Counted from the first letter of the stretch, positions 35,901-49,525 are shown. The stretch: DNA of 64,000 nt from Elysia crispata (GCA_033675545.1 JAWDGP010006768.1:1-64000), one strand, 5' to 3'. Program-made: numbers and translations. Notes: generated by a model from the letters alone, not told the origin.

Positions 35901-38900
35901 CATGTTGAAAATAATGGAAGAACTAGTTTGATTAAAGAAGAAAAGCACTTGCCAAAGATAATTTAGCACTCAACCGAAAAATAGATTTCAATAACAGAAC
36001 TATAATAATTTAAATCTAAATCAATCCCAATTGACAAAACATTTTTTAAAATTTTGAATTGAAAAGTTTATATTTTGACAGTGTTCTTTCATAAAACATC
36101 TCAGAGAGTGCTGAGGATAAGACTGTTACTTCTTTTTAACAAAACTACAACCCTCCCATATTTTCCTTGTATCAACAGTTCTCAACTGGAATCAGTTAAC
36201 CTTTAGTTTCATATCTAGCCTGGAGAACAATCCTTACTAGCCATCTGTAATTATATTTTGAATTTTTTATCAGACAAATTTTTAGTGTAACCACCTCAAG
36301 CTATTCAACTACATGCAATTCTGTGACTGACTAGTTCTTTATCTTAAGAGATGTATTTTAATTGCAACTGCTGTAAAACAGGGCTCAATGCTCTCCATCC
36401 TATACTCTAAAGGGCTTTACATTTGGAGACTGAAATCAGTTGCAGGGTGTACGTTGATAGAAAGCAAAGGAGGTGACAAAGAGCCCACTCTTTCTCCTTT
36501 CTATCTCTATTCTCACCATAGCAGCCCATTGTATATGTGACGATAAAAACAATAATATGCCTGACCTTGTGATTACAATGATTTAATGTTTCCTTGATAA
36601 AAAAAGGGTCACTGCAACCAATTTTACAAGGCTCTCTCAACAAAAAATCAAGACTTTTGATTCAACCAGTGATGATGTTATCAATGCCACCATTCAGATC
36701 ATTACAATGAGCTCAATGATAATTCCAACTACACTGTTAAGCACCTAAGCCACAATTGAACAAACTGGCTATTTGAATCAGTCGCGCTAATCCTTAGTCA
36801 GTGCTTGACAGTAAAAGTTACTGCCACATAAGTATTAGCCCATAACGAGTAATCCAATTTTCTCCTAACTTGCTGATATACCCAGAGCATATTATTTATA
36901 TATCCGCATCATCGTTACCAGCTAAAACACCATTTACACCCTAAAATTGAAAAGGACATTTAGAAAATGGGCTTTTGTGCTGGAAAGAAACAGATGCAGG
37001 TACATGGTGTCCTAAGGAATAAAAAGCATGTTATTATGTGAACTAATGTGTTAAAGTGTTTGCTTTCTACAAGGTCTATGCATCTCAAGAAATTTATTAT
37101 AAAAGCTATAAACCAATGTGCGCTTATTTCTTATAGAGTTTATCCAAATATTTTGTTGCAAGAAATGGTTACCTGGAAAATGTATATGGTTGCTTCCAAA
37201 GATAAGTAAGCTCCTTTGTTCTGGGATGACCCCTGCAAAATGTAATATATGGCAATGGTTAATTCATAATCATTGACTGGGAACAGCAGCTCATCAACTT
37301 TTCAATTCTAAATTTAAGATAATTTTCTAAATTATAAATGTAAATACTGGCTCGACAGAATCCCCAAATTGATGCTCAGAAAAGATATATATTTAATACA
37401 TGATTGATAAAATTTCATAAAACAAAAACAGTTTTAAAAGAAAGTTGTAGATATTTCTGGTTTCTTAAACCTCTCTAATTCCTGCAGAAACAATGTTTTT
37501 TTTTTTTTTAGAAAATTACCTACACCAGTCATACACACATATTTCTCGCACATGTACAATCTAGACCTATTTCATGTTCTCACTGAGAAATATCCAATAA
37601 TTTCCAAAGCTGAGACAACATTTCTCCTCTCAAAATCTTCCTGCAAGGAATTACAAAACAGAAGGTGAGCTGGCAGCTCCAGGGCATACCTGCAGAAGAT
37701 AAAGAGCACAACATTCAATTGCGAATTTTATAGAAAAGAAAGATCATAATTTTATAGTCCAGACATATGCCTTATACCAATGATATAGAAATTTATGCTT
37801 TTGATTTGTGCAGATAAAGTTCACATGTCTAAAAAGTTTTATATACAATTAAATATTATTTGGCATACCTCTTAAAGTACTGGCGTGCCTTAGTGTAACC
37901 AGCCAGGTGGAATCCTTAACTTACTTAGTTACCCACTAGTTATCTATAGAAACTCAGTGCTTCTTCCTACTCAAGTAATTGCAGGCCCTAACTGGTTATG
38001 GTAGCGTGCCTAGCAGCCATATAATACTACAGAGTTCACACTCTTGGGTCCTTGGGTATCAGTTGAGTACTAAGGCCACTTCCCTAACTAACACGAGTGA
38101 TGTTGAGACAAATATGGCTACACTCAAGAAAGAAGGAACACAGCAAGAACAAATTAACGTTACCAACAACTATAATAAGTTTATTCCACGAATACTCAAT
38201 TATCAGTGAATGAAAGCAATTCTCAAAGAATAAAATACAAAATACAAAGATGATCTAAAAGCAACTACGTGATAAAAGATACTAACAAATGGTCAGAATG
38301 GTAAGCGCCAAGAAGATACTCACGATACAGTGCATATAGTATAATAAGAGCAAATACTAAAACGAAATGGCCAGAATACTAAGTAGAAGATACTAACAAA
38401 ATGGCCAGGATAGAAGATACTAAGAACTAAACAAAATGCCGAATGAAAATGCCTAATAGTCAGAAATGTCCAAGCTTGAAAAGATGAAAAGATTTCAAAA
38501 ATAACTAAGTATGAATATTTGAAAATATGTACACATATCTAGCCTTGCCAAAAGATCTTAAGCTAAACAAGGACAAAAACTGCTCCCCTTTTTATCATCT
38601 TTGTTCCATTAACATAATAACAAACATAAGGTTTTAAAAGACAACTGAGTTCAACCATAGATTACTTAAAAGTTGAACATTATCTCAAAGCATTCCTGTT
38701 TTGTGTCACTGTTTCATATAAAACATCAATTGCAGAAGTTTTACTTTTCCACCAATTTTTACAAGACAATTTATCTCCGTGAAAACAACAAAACAAATAT
38801 TTATCCTTTTTAGCAGCTGAAACAATATTTGGCTTTTACTTCATACTTCAGTTATATGTTTTTTACCTTCTGGTAAGACTAGAAAAGCACCCTCAGTTTT

Positions 38901-41900
38901 TCTGGTCTGTTTTTATCATGGCTAAGATGGGATTTATCCAATTTTTAAGCATCATTTAAAGCTAATTCTCCACACATGCACTGAAGCTTTAAGCATGTGA
39001 AGACAGTTTCTGTACATGAATAACAGTCCCATTATACAGAAAGTTTGATAATCATTTTTACTTTAAAATAACTATTGATTCCTTGTTAACTTTTCTAGTT
39101 TTTTGCTTCATATTTTTTTTTTATCTTATGACCTCTTCTTTGAGTCAGATGTTTGATTGACAACAAAACAGCTGTTGACCCCTGCCTATGATAGGCAGGT
39201 TAAAGTAGAAAAGTACAGTATGCATTTTTATGAGCATGATGGTAAATTTGAAGGAAAATTCCTGTGTAGAATTTGATTACAAAATAAATAATGACTTTTT
39301 CCAATGAGACTGCAATTGATGTTTACTTTATGAAAGGGGAAAGGGGGGAGGGGGGGAGGGTATTGCCTGGGTTTCATCAGCAAACTTCAATTTGTGCTAA
39401 ATTGTTTTTGCTTCTTTGACTTGTGGGATGAACTTGAAAGTGTATACTAGTCACAGGAGAGCCTTCAGCTTTCCAACTACTATTGAATCCCGAAAAGTCC
39501 ATGAAAAAGTCATGGCTGAGGTAATGAACAGTGAAAAGACTGGCCTTTTCCGCATCAATTGTATCACATCAATGTAATCATAGAGAACATTTATGGTCTG
39601 CACTTTTACCTGTTCCCTAAAAGAGACTGGATATCGTCCACTTCTATGTAAGTATGTATGCACACCAGGTACTTTTCTGAATCATTGTACTAGTACAGTA
39701 GAAATAACAAAAACTTGGTGCTCATTTGACAGTAAAACATTCCATTTTAATGGCTGCATCCTTCACTGAAAATGACAATTTTCTCATGCTTGTCCATCTT
39801 CTGCATGATGCCACTTGCAAACTGGTTCGCAAAAATTCGCTGTACAGTTCCATTCCAAATGTAGCATGACACACTTCCAGAAGTTGGATTATAGATTGTG
39901 AAGTTAAGCCCAGTCAACTTGTCTTAAAATGCAATGCACTTGCTTCCATTCTAGAACATGCAGAATGTGGCAAACTTGTTTTGCCTATTGGAATTTCCAA
40001 GGCCTTACCTCCGCATTGATAACATCTGTTAAACGCATGCGGTCATGCCACTCATCTTCAAAGATATATGTCAAACCACTGGCCCAATTCAGATGATGCA
40101 TTTATTAATTTTTTGGCTTGAACAGTAAAAGGTTCAGTGGAAAACATCTCTGAAAACAATTGGTTTCAATAACTGAACTAGTGCAGGACAGAAATTATGC
40201 GCTTTGTGTACCTCCAACAGGATGCATGGTACAGCTTTGTTGAGTACTTGCTATACTGATGACTGAGTATCCTAGGCATTTCATCAAGGAAACACTCTAG
40301 CAGTTTTGAGCAACTTTCCTATGATTTAAATGAGAATTACTGCCCAATTTCCTTGGTATAGCAAACGGTTCTAGAAATGTTAAGTCAGCTGAGGTTTAGA
40401 GCAATAAAGATGCTATCAGAAGCATCAAGGTTCTTGTTAATATTGTCTTTTTCATGTGACAAAACTTTCTCATTCAAGTTAGTGTTCTCCCTCTAGACAT
40501 AGCAATATCAAGCTCTGGCTTTGATGAATTGCTCTTTCTATATGGCATTGACAAGGAATGCTGCACTATCTTCTTCCTCTTCTCTTTCATCTTTGACTGG
40601 CACAAAGATGGTCAGCAATAGTAGTGATTGGCATACCACATCTTAGCATTTTTTTTGCCATAAAATGTTGGAAATTCGTTTAAAGTATCTTCCGAATTGC
40701 AAAAGTTTTGCAAAGATTTGCAAGGAAATCTATAAGAAATTAATTTTATTCTTCAAAAGATTGCAGGAAAAAAATGATACTACATAAAGAGCACAGAGCT
40801 TTAAGATCAGCGTGTCTTACTTGATTATCTGATTGACATCATCGGCACATTGAAGAATCTCAAGAAGCCAAGATGACTGTTTTCCTTCAAGTGGACATAT
40901 GTTTACTAGCAATTTCTGATGAAAAAGAAAATATTGCAAATGCTAAGCTGTGGCTTCTTACTTATTACCTTATCCCACTAAGGAACTTTAAAAATTTACA
41001 AATTAATTTTTCCAAAAGGTTCTATTTCAAACAGCTGATGACAAAAAAAAATTTTCATTCAAATAAGTGCTATTTTTTAATGCTGATATACACACTCTAT
41101 AGAACAACATTTTAGATTGCCAAATTGAAATGTAATGTCCCAAAATATCTCTATAAGAATTGTTGCCTTTTAAAGTATTTTATTTCTAACAGCTATCCTA
41201 TAAGAACAATGTGGAGTGAAAAAAGAATGATCCTTTAAGAGTGCATAGAAATCTTAAAGAATGTAGGAAAGAAAGTATTTGAAACTTGTAAACTGACTCA
41301 CCCTCAACAGCTGAAGGAAATCAGCTGACTTTATTCCTTTGCCTCTTGAATCACAGGAACTTCTACAAGGTAAAGCATATTGATGAATTAGCCTTTTCTT
41401 GAAAAGTTTTCATGGTCTTAAAACTACAACTTTTTTTATAAAGATCGTTCATGAACACACACACACACACACATATAAATCAAAAAATTAAGGAAAAGTC
41501 TAGACTCCATAATATTATTCGCTACACTAGTGTTTTGAGTTTCCTCTTGTCAGAGCTAATTGATCTTCCAAAGAATATGAAAAAAAAAATAGAACTATTT
41601 TTTTAGCATTCAGCACTAAGGCATTGATTCCCTTAAACCCATAGAACAAATAGATAATCTGCTAAAGAATCATGATCTTGTTTTATTTTTTCTCAATCAA
41701 TCTCTTTCTCATATGCAAGAGGCAAGACAAATCCTTTCATTTAAATGCTAGTTTCCGCTTTTTTTTTTTTGAAAAATTGTATATGGATATTGAAAACCAA
41801 AAAAAGTAATTTGAATTTTAACAAAATTCTCTAGGGGCAAGATAATCTAATTAATATGCACTGTATACAGACAAAGAAGAAAACCCCCAAAAAGAATGGG

Positions 41901-44900
41901 TAATTCAAAATCTGAATGGCATATTTTCAATTTCTTTCATCTCAAAATATCTAGTGTGCTTTTATCATATTAAAAAGAGAGAACTTAATAGACTCTCTTA
42001 ACTTAATTTACAGCACTTTATAAGTAAAAGATTTTCTGTATCGACTCTATTAAATTCACACAATTTAAACTATTGCAGATCCCCTTTTATCTTCATACCC
42101 AGACTGACAGCCACATAGCCTTGCTAGAGTCAATATCACAGTCTTACAGAAGGAAAGCTGATCATGTGTGTGATGCAAGAATACACTACTGGTTTTCAAA
42201 AGGTACGAAAATCTGTAAAATAAAATAGAAAACACATAAAAAAGGTAACCTACTTTCTCCACCATAAGAGAGATTATTAGAGTTATGGAAATTTTAATAC
42301 ATGGATGATTTTGGTACACATTAATAAAAAAAAAATACAAAGTCAAATTGCCTTCTGTATTTGAAGCTTTTTTTTTTCTAAAATCACATACATAAACAAA
42401 AAATGCTCTTATTGATGTCACCAAGAGCAAAGTCAAAATGAAGGTATTGACTTTTATTTTGCCCTCAAGCAGACAGACCCAATTAAACCATAAACTTACC
42501 ACATTAATACCCTAACTTGGACTCAAACACAAGCTGTTGCATCATAAGCTTAATTATTGCCTTATTAGGGCAGATAAATAGGCAAAAAGATCTCTGTAAA
42601 TTTCATGCATGCTCATTTATATAGGTAGAACTGAAATAACAAAGACATGATTTGCAGTTTCCAATGCACTTCTTGAAATGAGTTTAGTCAAATCTTAATC
42701 CTTTAGATTGCTGGTACAATAATTATTATAATTTCTTTCTTTACTTACCTTTCTGTAGATGACAGATAATCTACCAGAGAATTCACAGACCACTCCGTTT
42801 CCATCCAATCCACTAACAAAAGCTGAAATTAAAAAAAAATGTCAGCTTGATTTCAACCCAATCCTGCTATGGCTTTTCCTACACTTCCAAGTTTTTTTTT
42901 TTTCTCATGAGGTTGAATACTTACTTTTCAGACTCACAAATCAATTCCTGACATATGAAGCAATAAAATGCATATTTCATACTTAACAAGTATGAACTGT
43001 GACTTATATGAGATTAGAATTTGTCATCAGGCACACTGTACAGTGCAAAAATATTTAGGCAATGTTTTAAATCAGATTTGCATCAAAGACAACAATCATG
43101 CTATTCTTTTATGCGGCTCTGGAAAACAAAAAAATGTGTTATGCTTTTAACATATGGTCACTTCCATTACCTTGTTTCTTCTGTTTCTTCAACTGAAACT
43201 CGGTCCAAATCTTGTCTTTCATTATAATTTGATTGAGAAATTGCTTACAGATTTAATGGAATTATATCAATCACTAAGCTGCAGACTCCCTCAAAATATG
43301 CAAATACATTTAAAAAGGAAAAAAAAAAACGTGAAACTGTGCAGGCCTATCTGAAATTATATTGACACAATACATGAAATGTGCAAATAGAAAGGAATTT
43401 TTGAACATCATGCAACTTATTTGTAGAGTCTGATTTGATGTAAAAAAAAAACTAAAAAGGAAACTAGAGATAAGCCTTCAAAATTAAGCCCTCCACTGCG
43501 CTGTGTACGTACATCGTACGTGTCTATCTGAAGGGTGTCCCATGCTCTGTACGTGCTCAATATAGCAAGTTTTGTTTTCCCGCATTGAAAATCAGTTTCG
43601 GTTTTCAAAGGATAAAAATAGTATCACTGGAAAGCTCCTTTTCCCGAAACTTTTAATAGTTCATGGTATCATCGAAGCCGGACAAAGAAAGTTTAACACA
43701 CATGAAACACACACATATGCACATAAACACACAAGGCCGTTCCTGTGTGTTTGGCTTGTAGAATCTAGATCTAGCCCATATTATATGGAAGAGCGTCAGT
43801 CTTCATTAGATCTAGATATTGACTAGCAAGCAATGGCTTTGCCTTTGATATATGTTTTTTTTTTGTATCTATCGCTATTATTTCTAGATCTAGAGTTGTA
43901 GCAAATTTTTACGTGACTGGCATAGCCATACTCTCACAAAAAATTCCTTTGCATGGGGTGGGGAAAATTGTGTAGCCGTCAAGGGATTAAGATTGTTGGC
44001 TTAAATTTGATTTGCAAGTTGTGTTTTTTTGGTCATGCTCCCTCTGCTAACTTCAACTCATGGTTTTCTTCTTTTAAGGATTGTCTCTTAATTTTGATTT
44101 AAATGGTCATTCTGAGACTTGATGGCACAGACCACTAACATGATTTTACAGTTTGTATGAACAATATATTGTTGCCTCCTTTGCAATCTTTTTAATTTCT
44201 TCTTTTTTATGCAATGTTTATCTCTTTGCTGATTTATAAAAGTAATTTTAAAGAGAAGCTTCAACACAAATTACAACAGCACATAAAGAAAGGGTGGACA
44301 CAAAACTGCTAATCCCCACATGTTTGATGGCTGTGGGGTTTAAGTATGTGCACTGATTATGCAGACATTCTTTGCAAATTCAAGCCCAACTTCCCAAATA
44401 TTTAACCTCTGCATTGCCTAATGAGGATTTAAGTTTGATATGCAAAACGGTTTGAGATTGCTGTTTGGGCACTATCAAAAGGCAAACAGCACCCAGTCCC
44501 CCCACCTAAAAAAAGGAAAAAAAACCCAAAAAAACCTTTTCAAATCATGTGTCCCAAACTTTTTGCTACTATTCAAGCATTATTCCTTCCCCTCCTAAAA
44601 TTTAAAAAACATGCATACAAAACTATGAATTTTCCTCCACTTCAAGAGGACAAAGCAGTGATAGTCATTACATTAAATATAACAGATCTAAATATTGGTC
44701 TGCACTGTTATTCCAAGAAAAAAAAATTGTCTATCATAGCACCAGTTAGAACATGTTCCAAGTGTAAATGGAAACTTTGAAAGTATCAGATCTGCCAATG
44801 AAGAGACTACAATATTTAATCAAAGTTAAAACTAATTTAAAACGATTTTCAGAAAATCATTTAAGATAAACAATTTTTAAAAGTTTTTTATTTTGTCCAA

Positions 44901-47900
44901 GAAAGTTATTCACCAGTCTTTATAGTTCTATTTTGTGCATGGCATTAATTAAAATGAACTGTGACTGATTTAATGCTTGCCTGCAGGAATACTGGAACAA
45001 GCGCACATTTACATTTATATATATATATATATATATATGACCCATTGCCAAATACAGGTAGCTTAGATCTATCATGATTTTACGCCCATATGGCATGCCT
45101 TTATCTTGAAAGTTGTAGACATTTCTATATAACTCAAAGAAGCAAAGTTAAAGTTTAGACCTTTGATGAAGTATCATATAATTTTTAATATAAGCACTTT
45201 AGTATCGACAGAGTTATTGCCCTTGATTGATTACGCAATATTTAAATGGAGTTATTGATATTTTACTCTAAAAATAATCATATTTTGGATACATTTAAAG
45301 GGAAAAAACGTTGCAATAATCTTTCAATTTAGGATAAAAGCTTAAATAAGATGTTTATTCTTCATTCTAGCCAGAAATTGCCCTTGATACGTAAAATATC
45401 ATGAAAAAAACATCTTTTTCAAGCGCTCATAGTCAAAACATTCTTCATTGAACAAATATTTTTTTTCCTTAAAGGATTATATGTTGTAAGAGTATATTAT
45501 GATGAATATCAGACCCTGTACTATTTGGAAGTACTCCACAGACTCACAAATGTATCATTAAGAACTACATGTAATGTTTCTTTTGTCTAAAATTGCCTAT
45601 CCATCAGGGTTATTGTTTGTGAATGTGTTCAAAATTATTTGTATCCTTCAATTAATTATACTGTACCATTATGAAAACTACATAAACACAAAAATATATG
45701 TAAAAAAACAAACAAAATATAAAGAAGTCACCCCACTCTCTGCTAATAAGTTCAACTACTCAAGAATGAGACTTGTGAATGAATTAAAAAAAAATTAATG
45801 TAAGAGGTTCTATTTTCTTGTCAATATCTTTGTTAAGTTTTAATTTTCATGAAAAATTGTCAAGTCAAAAATGAACAAAGGAAAGAACTGATAAACAAAC
45901 AATGAACTGCAACTCTTCAACAAATTCCACAACACTGATCATGTCAAAGATTAAAAAAAAATAAAGAGCAATGCAAAGAAGGTTAATTGAAATTATGTTG
46001 CATCGTGAAAATCAAAATAACTTATTGGTATACTTTATTTTAAACAATATTGCTCTTTTATCTAAAAACAAGCATTTTGCTCACATTAGTTCTTTCCAAG
46101 CACTGGACATAGAATTCAAACAAGAGGAGATGTATGTCATACAGAAATAAAAAGCTAGAAATCATAATGACAATCCTTTCATCCAATTTGATATTTCCCC
46201 TTCATTTAAAAAAATTGCAAAGAATGGGCCTTTTTGTAAACACATACATTTGCTAGCATAAAAATTTACAACTCCTATTTAAAATATGATTTTATGAAGT
46301 ACACATTTATTTAAATCAACTGAGATTGAACTATGCATACACCAAACTGGTCACTTAAGTATTTTTTCATACAATTTGCATGCACCAAGAATAAAATTTC
46401 ATTCATGATATAAAGCATCAGATGCATTTCAACTGACCTTTCATCATTCTAATTTGCATTGAGATAAGTTGTGTTTAAATTGGGCTTTTCATTGACACCT
46501 AAACATATAATATGTCTTGCATCCCAGATGAAATAAGAAGCCTGGTAGCAACTACTATTTGATGATAAGTCAACTTTAAAAACTTCAAATCATATGCATT
46601 AAAAGTCAAAAGTGTTAACAGAACTGAAAAAGAAATTTTCTTCAGGTATCAGGGCACCACCTTAAATTTGAATCATATACTATGCATTTCTGTAAACAAT
46701 ATCAACAAACATATTTTGTAGATTCAACTAAAGAAAAATCGAACAAATAAAATTAAAATTTCAGCTTCATAACTACAATGTAAATGATTTGTAATATTCA
46801 AGCTGAACATTTTCAGCTTCAGGCACATACATGTACTTTAGTAGAGTCATTGAATTTTTCAATTTGTATCTCATACTTCTTTTTATCTTTTGCTCCTCCT
46901 CCTGCTCCTGCTTTAAGTTGTCCCAACAATTTTTTACCAGTAATTTCTGCCTCAAGCAATAGGCTGCCAATTTTTCAGCATCTGTCTTTAGCCTGGCACG
47001 GTATTCTGCCTGATGCTTGGCTTTTGGATGTTTTCTTTGGACGAACAAGCTTCATTTTCTTTGGCCATAAATTCATGAAAAACTGTTCACTGAAAAAGAA
47101 AAAAAAAGAGACTATTGAAGGGTATCATTCTAAATAGCTTAAATTATATTCTAAAGACAAATCTAAAATCATGCAATAGCAATTCTAGAGACGAAAATCA
47201 GGATTAGATTCTTTTTAGCCTGTTGACTAATAACACTTGAGCAGAAACTGAAACAACGACATAATTTCTCCTCCAAGTGATGTTTTTTTTTGGATAACTA
47301 TCATACATGATGCCAAAAAATACCAGTAATAACTGCTACACTTAACAAGAAAGATGGAAGTGAAAAAAATCCTTGACCTCTTGATTACTTGTGCTAAAGA
47401 CAAAAAATTTTGTTTGTCAAAAAGGTAAATATACTAGTCTTCATAATATTTAGACAAAAAATAAATGCTGAATAATTATTCAAGAGAAAAATTTGAATAA
47501 AATTCTTACCAGCACTGGTAACCGCTTTAAAGGGTTTGTATTATTGTCTACTGCATGCATGATTTATGTCATCTGCCATCTGGATAATAAAAACTAAAAC
47601 AAAATGTTCAAATTCTCCTTCTACTTTGGTAAAAAGTTGTCCTGGGTGATAAACCATTATTATTAAACATATTGTCCAATTAAGAGGTAGGTGCATAGAT
47701 TTCATCTTGTGAAACAGTGTGTATGGCTTAATGTTAACAACAAACAGTATCCGGTGTGTGGATTTTATCAAATTTATAAAAAGCATTTCATTCTATCCAT
47801 AGAAATCAAAACAAGACTATGAAATAAGCATTACAACTTGACCATTACTCCCAAAAATTGTTATTTCCTAACAGAAACTTATGGAAATATCTCACAACAC

Positions 47901-48870
47901 CGGTACTTAAAACATTACAAATCTCTCACTGTTTAATTCCAACAACTAATATAATAAACTTTAAGAAATAATATTTGAAAATAATAACATAATTTTCAGA
48001 AATAGGAACTTGCACTACTTTCAGGGATGGTGGCTGTCTGAGATGATGAAACAGTGCTCTATAGATTAAATCCTTTGAAAGTTTGCACCTAGATCTAGAT
48101 CTAGATATAGGTTGTTGGAAACCCTCTTAAAGTTTTCAATATTTAAACATTAAAATTATGTTGCTGTTTTGGCACACTTTATAAAAAGGAAGCAGGAGAG
48201 AAAATATAATAATTTATATAGTATCCTTTGAATTGGTTCACTTACACAAAAAGATAAGCACATTTTCCTGCCCCTTATATTTTTTGCATAATCTTACCCT
48301 TGAATGAGTTAAAAACACATTTTTTCCTGTCATAAACTGATGCAATTTTCTCATATATGGATTTTGCATTATGATCTAGATATTTATAATTTTCATTTTG
48401 CTTAATTTAGCCAAATCAGTTTCAAAGAAAACAATGTCCTGTAGCAATCCTGGGAAAGTTTGTCAGCATATTCTCTTTAAACCTTTGACTACTGTAACAT
48501 ATGTAGATATAAAAGCCACATAGTATCATTTATAGAACTTTTCAAAAGAAAACAAAATGAAAAATGCAGATTTCCTGCATTTCTCCAAAAACTAGATCTA
48601 GATCTAGATCTATCAAACTTACACAAAGTGACAAAGAAGTTCAATTTTGTAAAAGTTATCTCACAGCTCTAATAAATGCACAAAACATGTTGGCTCTAAA
48701 ACTAAATATAAATTTCAAAAACTCACCAGTGAAGATAGATTTGAGAGTCTTTGAATGCGATGTTATGCAGGGTAGATCTACTGGTCGGACTAACTCTCAA
48801 GAGCCGTTCTTAGTTTGACGCGAAAAATGCGAAAGGTCATCGTGTCTCGCGAGATCTTTTTTCGAAAGTA
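27172..48870 (-). CDS. Unidentified multi-exon minus-strand gene (about 430 codons visible, exons listed)
   Basis: Fifteen minus-strand exons with AG acceptors and GT donors join in compatible phase. They are 42822-42749, 42212-42099, 41362-41302, 40876-40821, 40078-40009, 37640-37584, 37232-37173, 35449-35357, 33226-33123, 32627-32523, 32128-32086, 31485-31417, 31056-30896, 29089-28963 and 27258-27172. Every junction keeps frame, which chance would rarely give. The product is leucine-rich and apparently all-helical, for example YLSSTER, LALARLCG-like and LSNFFIEILCHSPAVLRLLL segments, as in armadillo/HEAT-type scaffolds. A possible non-coding first exon ends in a good donor at 48727. The start codon, exons between 48.7 and 42.8 kb and the 3' end were not found. 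I do not recognise the family; ARM-fold chromosome or meiosis proteins would be worth testing. Confidence 0.7.
29840..29901. repeat. (ATT)n microsatellite
   Basis: A near-pure ATT run with an (AAT) lead-in inside an intron of the unidentified gene. It creates the poly-leucine end of a chance plus-strand frame. Confidence 0.95.
34480..35010. repeat. Three degenerate tandem copies of a unit of about 185 bp
   Basis: The word 'gtTTACTTgTTCATAACTt..CTgTGAAGCTA.AAACttAAA..GCAAAATTAT' occurs starting near 34493, 34660 and 34865. Each is followed by a weaker shared tail ending in 'ataggccgc(c/t)aag' for the last two copies (near 34772 and 34974). The spacing is about 170-205 bases. The copies lie in an intron of the unidentified gene (35357-33226 gap). 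Confidence 0.6.
38270..38460. repeat. Short degenerate direct repeats
   Basis: The word 'agatactaacaaaatggccag' and variants occur about four times between 38274 and 38450 with irregular spacing of 30-80 bases. This is low-complexity intronic sequence between exons 40078-40009 and 37640-37584, and no coding function is seen. Confidence 0.5.
39560..39990 (-). pseudogene. Decayed DDE-like transposase fragment
   Basis: Minus-strand translation with stops reads LNFTIYNPTSGSVSCYIWNG, then FANQFASGIMQKMDKHEKIV and IFSEGCSHQNG-like segments. Further downstream there is an HTYIEVDDIQSLL-like segment. The order 'YNFT..., EIAS-like helix, YSDGC-QN, GHT-EVDS-HS' is that of a common uncharacterised transposase-like family in invertebrate genomes. 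The frame is broken several times. The fragment lies in an intron of the unidentified gene, on the same strand. Confidence 0.6.
45018..45060 (+). repeat. TA microsatellite plus word ATGACCCATTGCCAAATA (left copy)
   Basis: The 20-base word TATGACCCATTGCCAAATAC directly follows a (TA)n run. The same word occurs in inverted orientation at about 49526-49545. The two could be the inverted ends of an inserted element or two isolated short repeats. No longer similarity extends inward. Confidence 0.5.
46773..47060 (-). pseudogene. Lys/Arg-rich coiled-coil fragment, probably from a transposase N-terminus
   Basis: An 88-codon frame contains AKHQAEYRARLKTDAEKLAA, then basic coiled-coil sequence. It has no ATG at its start and is preceded in frame by TGA. 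The pattern 'YRARLKTDAEKLAAYCLRQK' resembles the N-terminal basic repeats of transposase-like proteins common in invertebrates, the family seen also at 39.6-40.0 kb. An acceptor-like CAG exists at 47090, so an exon of the unidentified gene remains possible, but frames upstream are closed. Confidence 0.4.
48727..48870 (-). promoter_or_regulatory. Candidate promoter and non-coding first exon
   Basis: Around 48780-48870 the otherwise CpG-poor sequence holds several CpGs (gacgcgaaaaatgcgaaag, tctcgcgagatc). TCTCGCGAGA is a known core-promoter element of housekeeping genes in animals. On the minus strand this leads to a strong donor, CTTCACTG|GTGAGT, with the exon ending at 48727. The only early ATG gives a short frame, so this exon is probably 5' UTR. 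The gene it starts is presumably the unidentified minus-strand gene below. Confidence 0.5.
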
Positions 48871-49525
48871 ATATCCGACAAGGTGAACGAACGTTCAAAA
48901 CAACTTTTCTCTTTTTAAATAATTTTGAAATCTCAAAAATAGGAAATATCCAGAGAATTTATAATTTAAAAAATGAGGTTGTTAATATTTTTTGTCCGCT
49001 TTGTTTTTTCCCTTAACTTTCCTCACGGTTTTTGACACAAAAATGTACTTGGGCGATATTAAGACTAGACTCAACCTCAGACCACTGATTTTTTGGGGCT
49101 TTAAGATTATTTTTCAACCCAGCTGAATTCCTCGCCATAGTTAAAAAAAAGAGCTAGTTTCTTAGACATGTATTAGATTTTGGTAGATTCAAACACCTAG
49201 GTGTATTTGACGGGAAAATCTTATGTTAAGTTAGGAATTTTTAAAACACCCGTAAGACATAAATCTTTGAAGCCTTCTTAAAATGATTTTGCAGTTCAGT
49301 TTCTGTTAGGTTTATTTCATGATAGATTTTCAAGGTCGATTTTAGTATCGATTTCATAGTTTGGAAGTCTGTAAAATAAAAACCAATTGATCAATCAAAA
49401 TAAAATTTTGCATGTCTGTTGATTATTTACATTTTAATCAATGTGCCAAATTATAAAGAGAATCGTAGTTTAGACATAACGTGCTGGCTCAAGTACTGCA
49501 GTAACGTATACAGATATGCCTTATT

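Noticed and set aside
40009-40078. Possible homing-endonuclease motif (FEDEW) in the translation
   Set aside because: The segment is a short exon with exact phase continuity to its neighbours; the similarity is limited to five residues and no other endonuclease residues are present.
42065-42502. 145-codon minus-strand frame as a single protein
   Set aside because: Only 42212-42099 has exon borders; the upstream part is Phe/Leu-rich intron translation.
27172-42822. Unidentified gene as the missing FANCA C-terminus, MMS22L, FANCD2 or FANCI
   Set aside because: None of the characteristic segments I know from these proteins match the translated exons in order.
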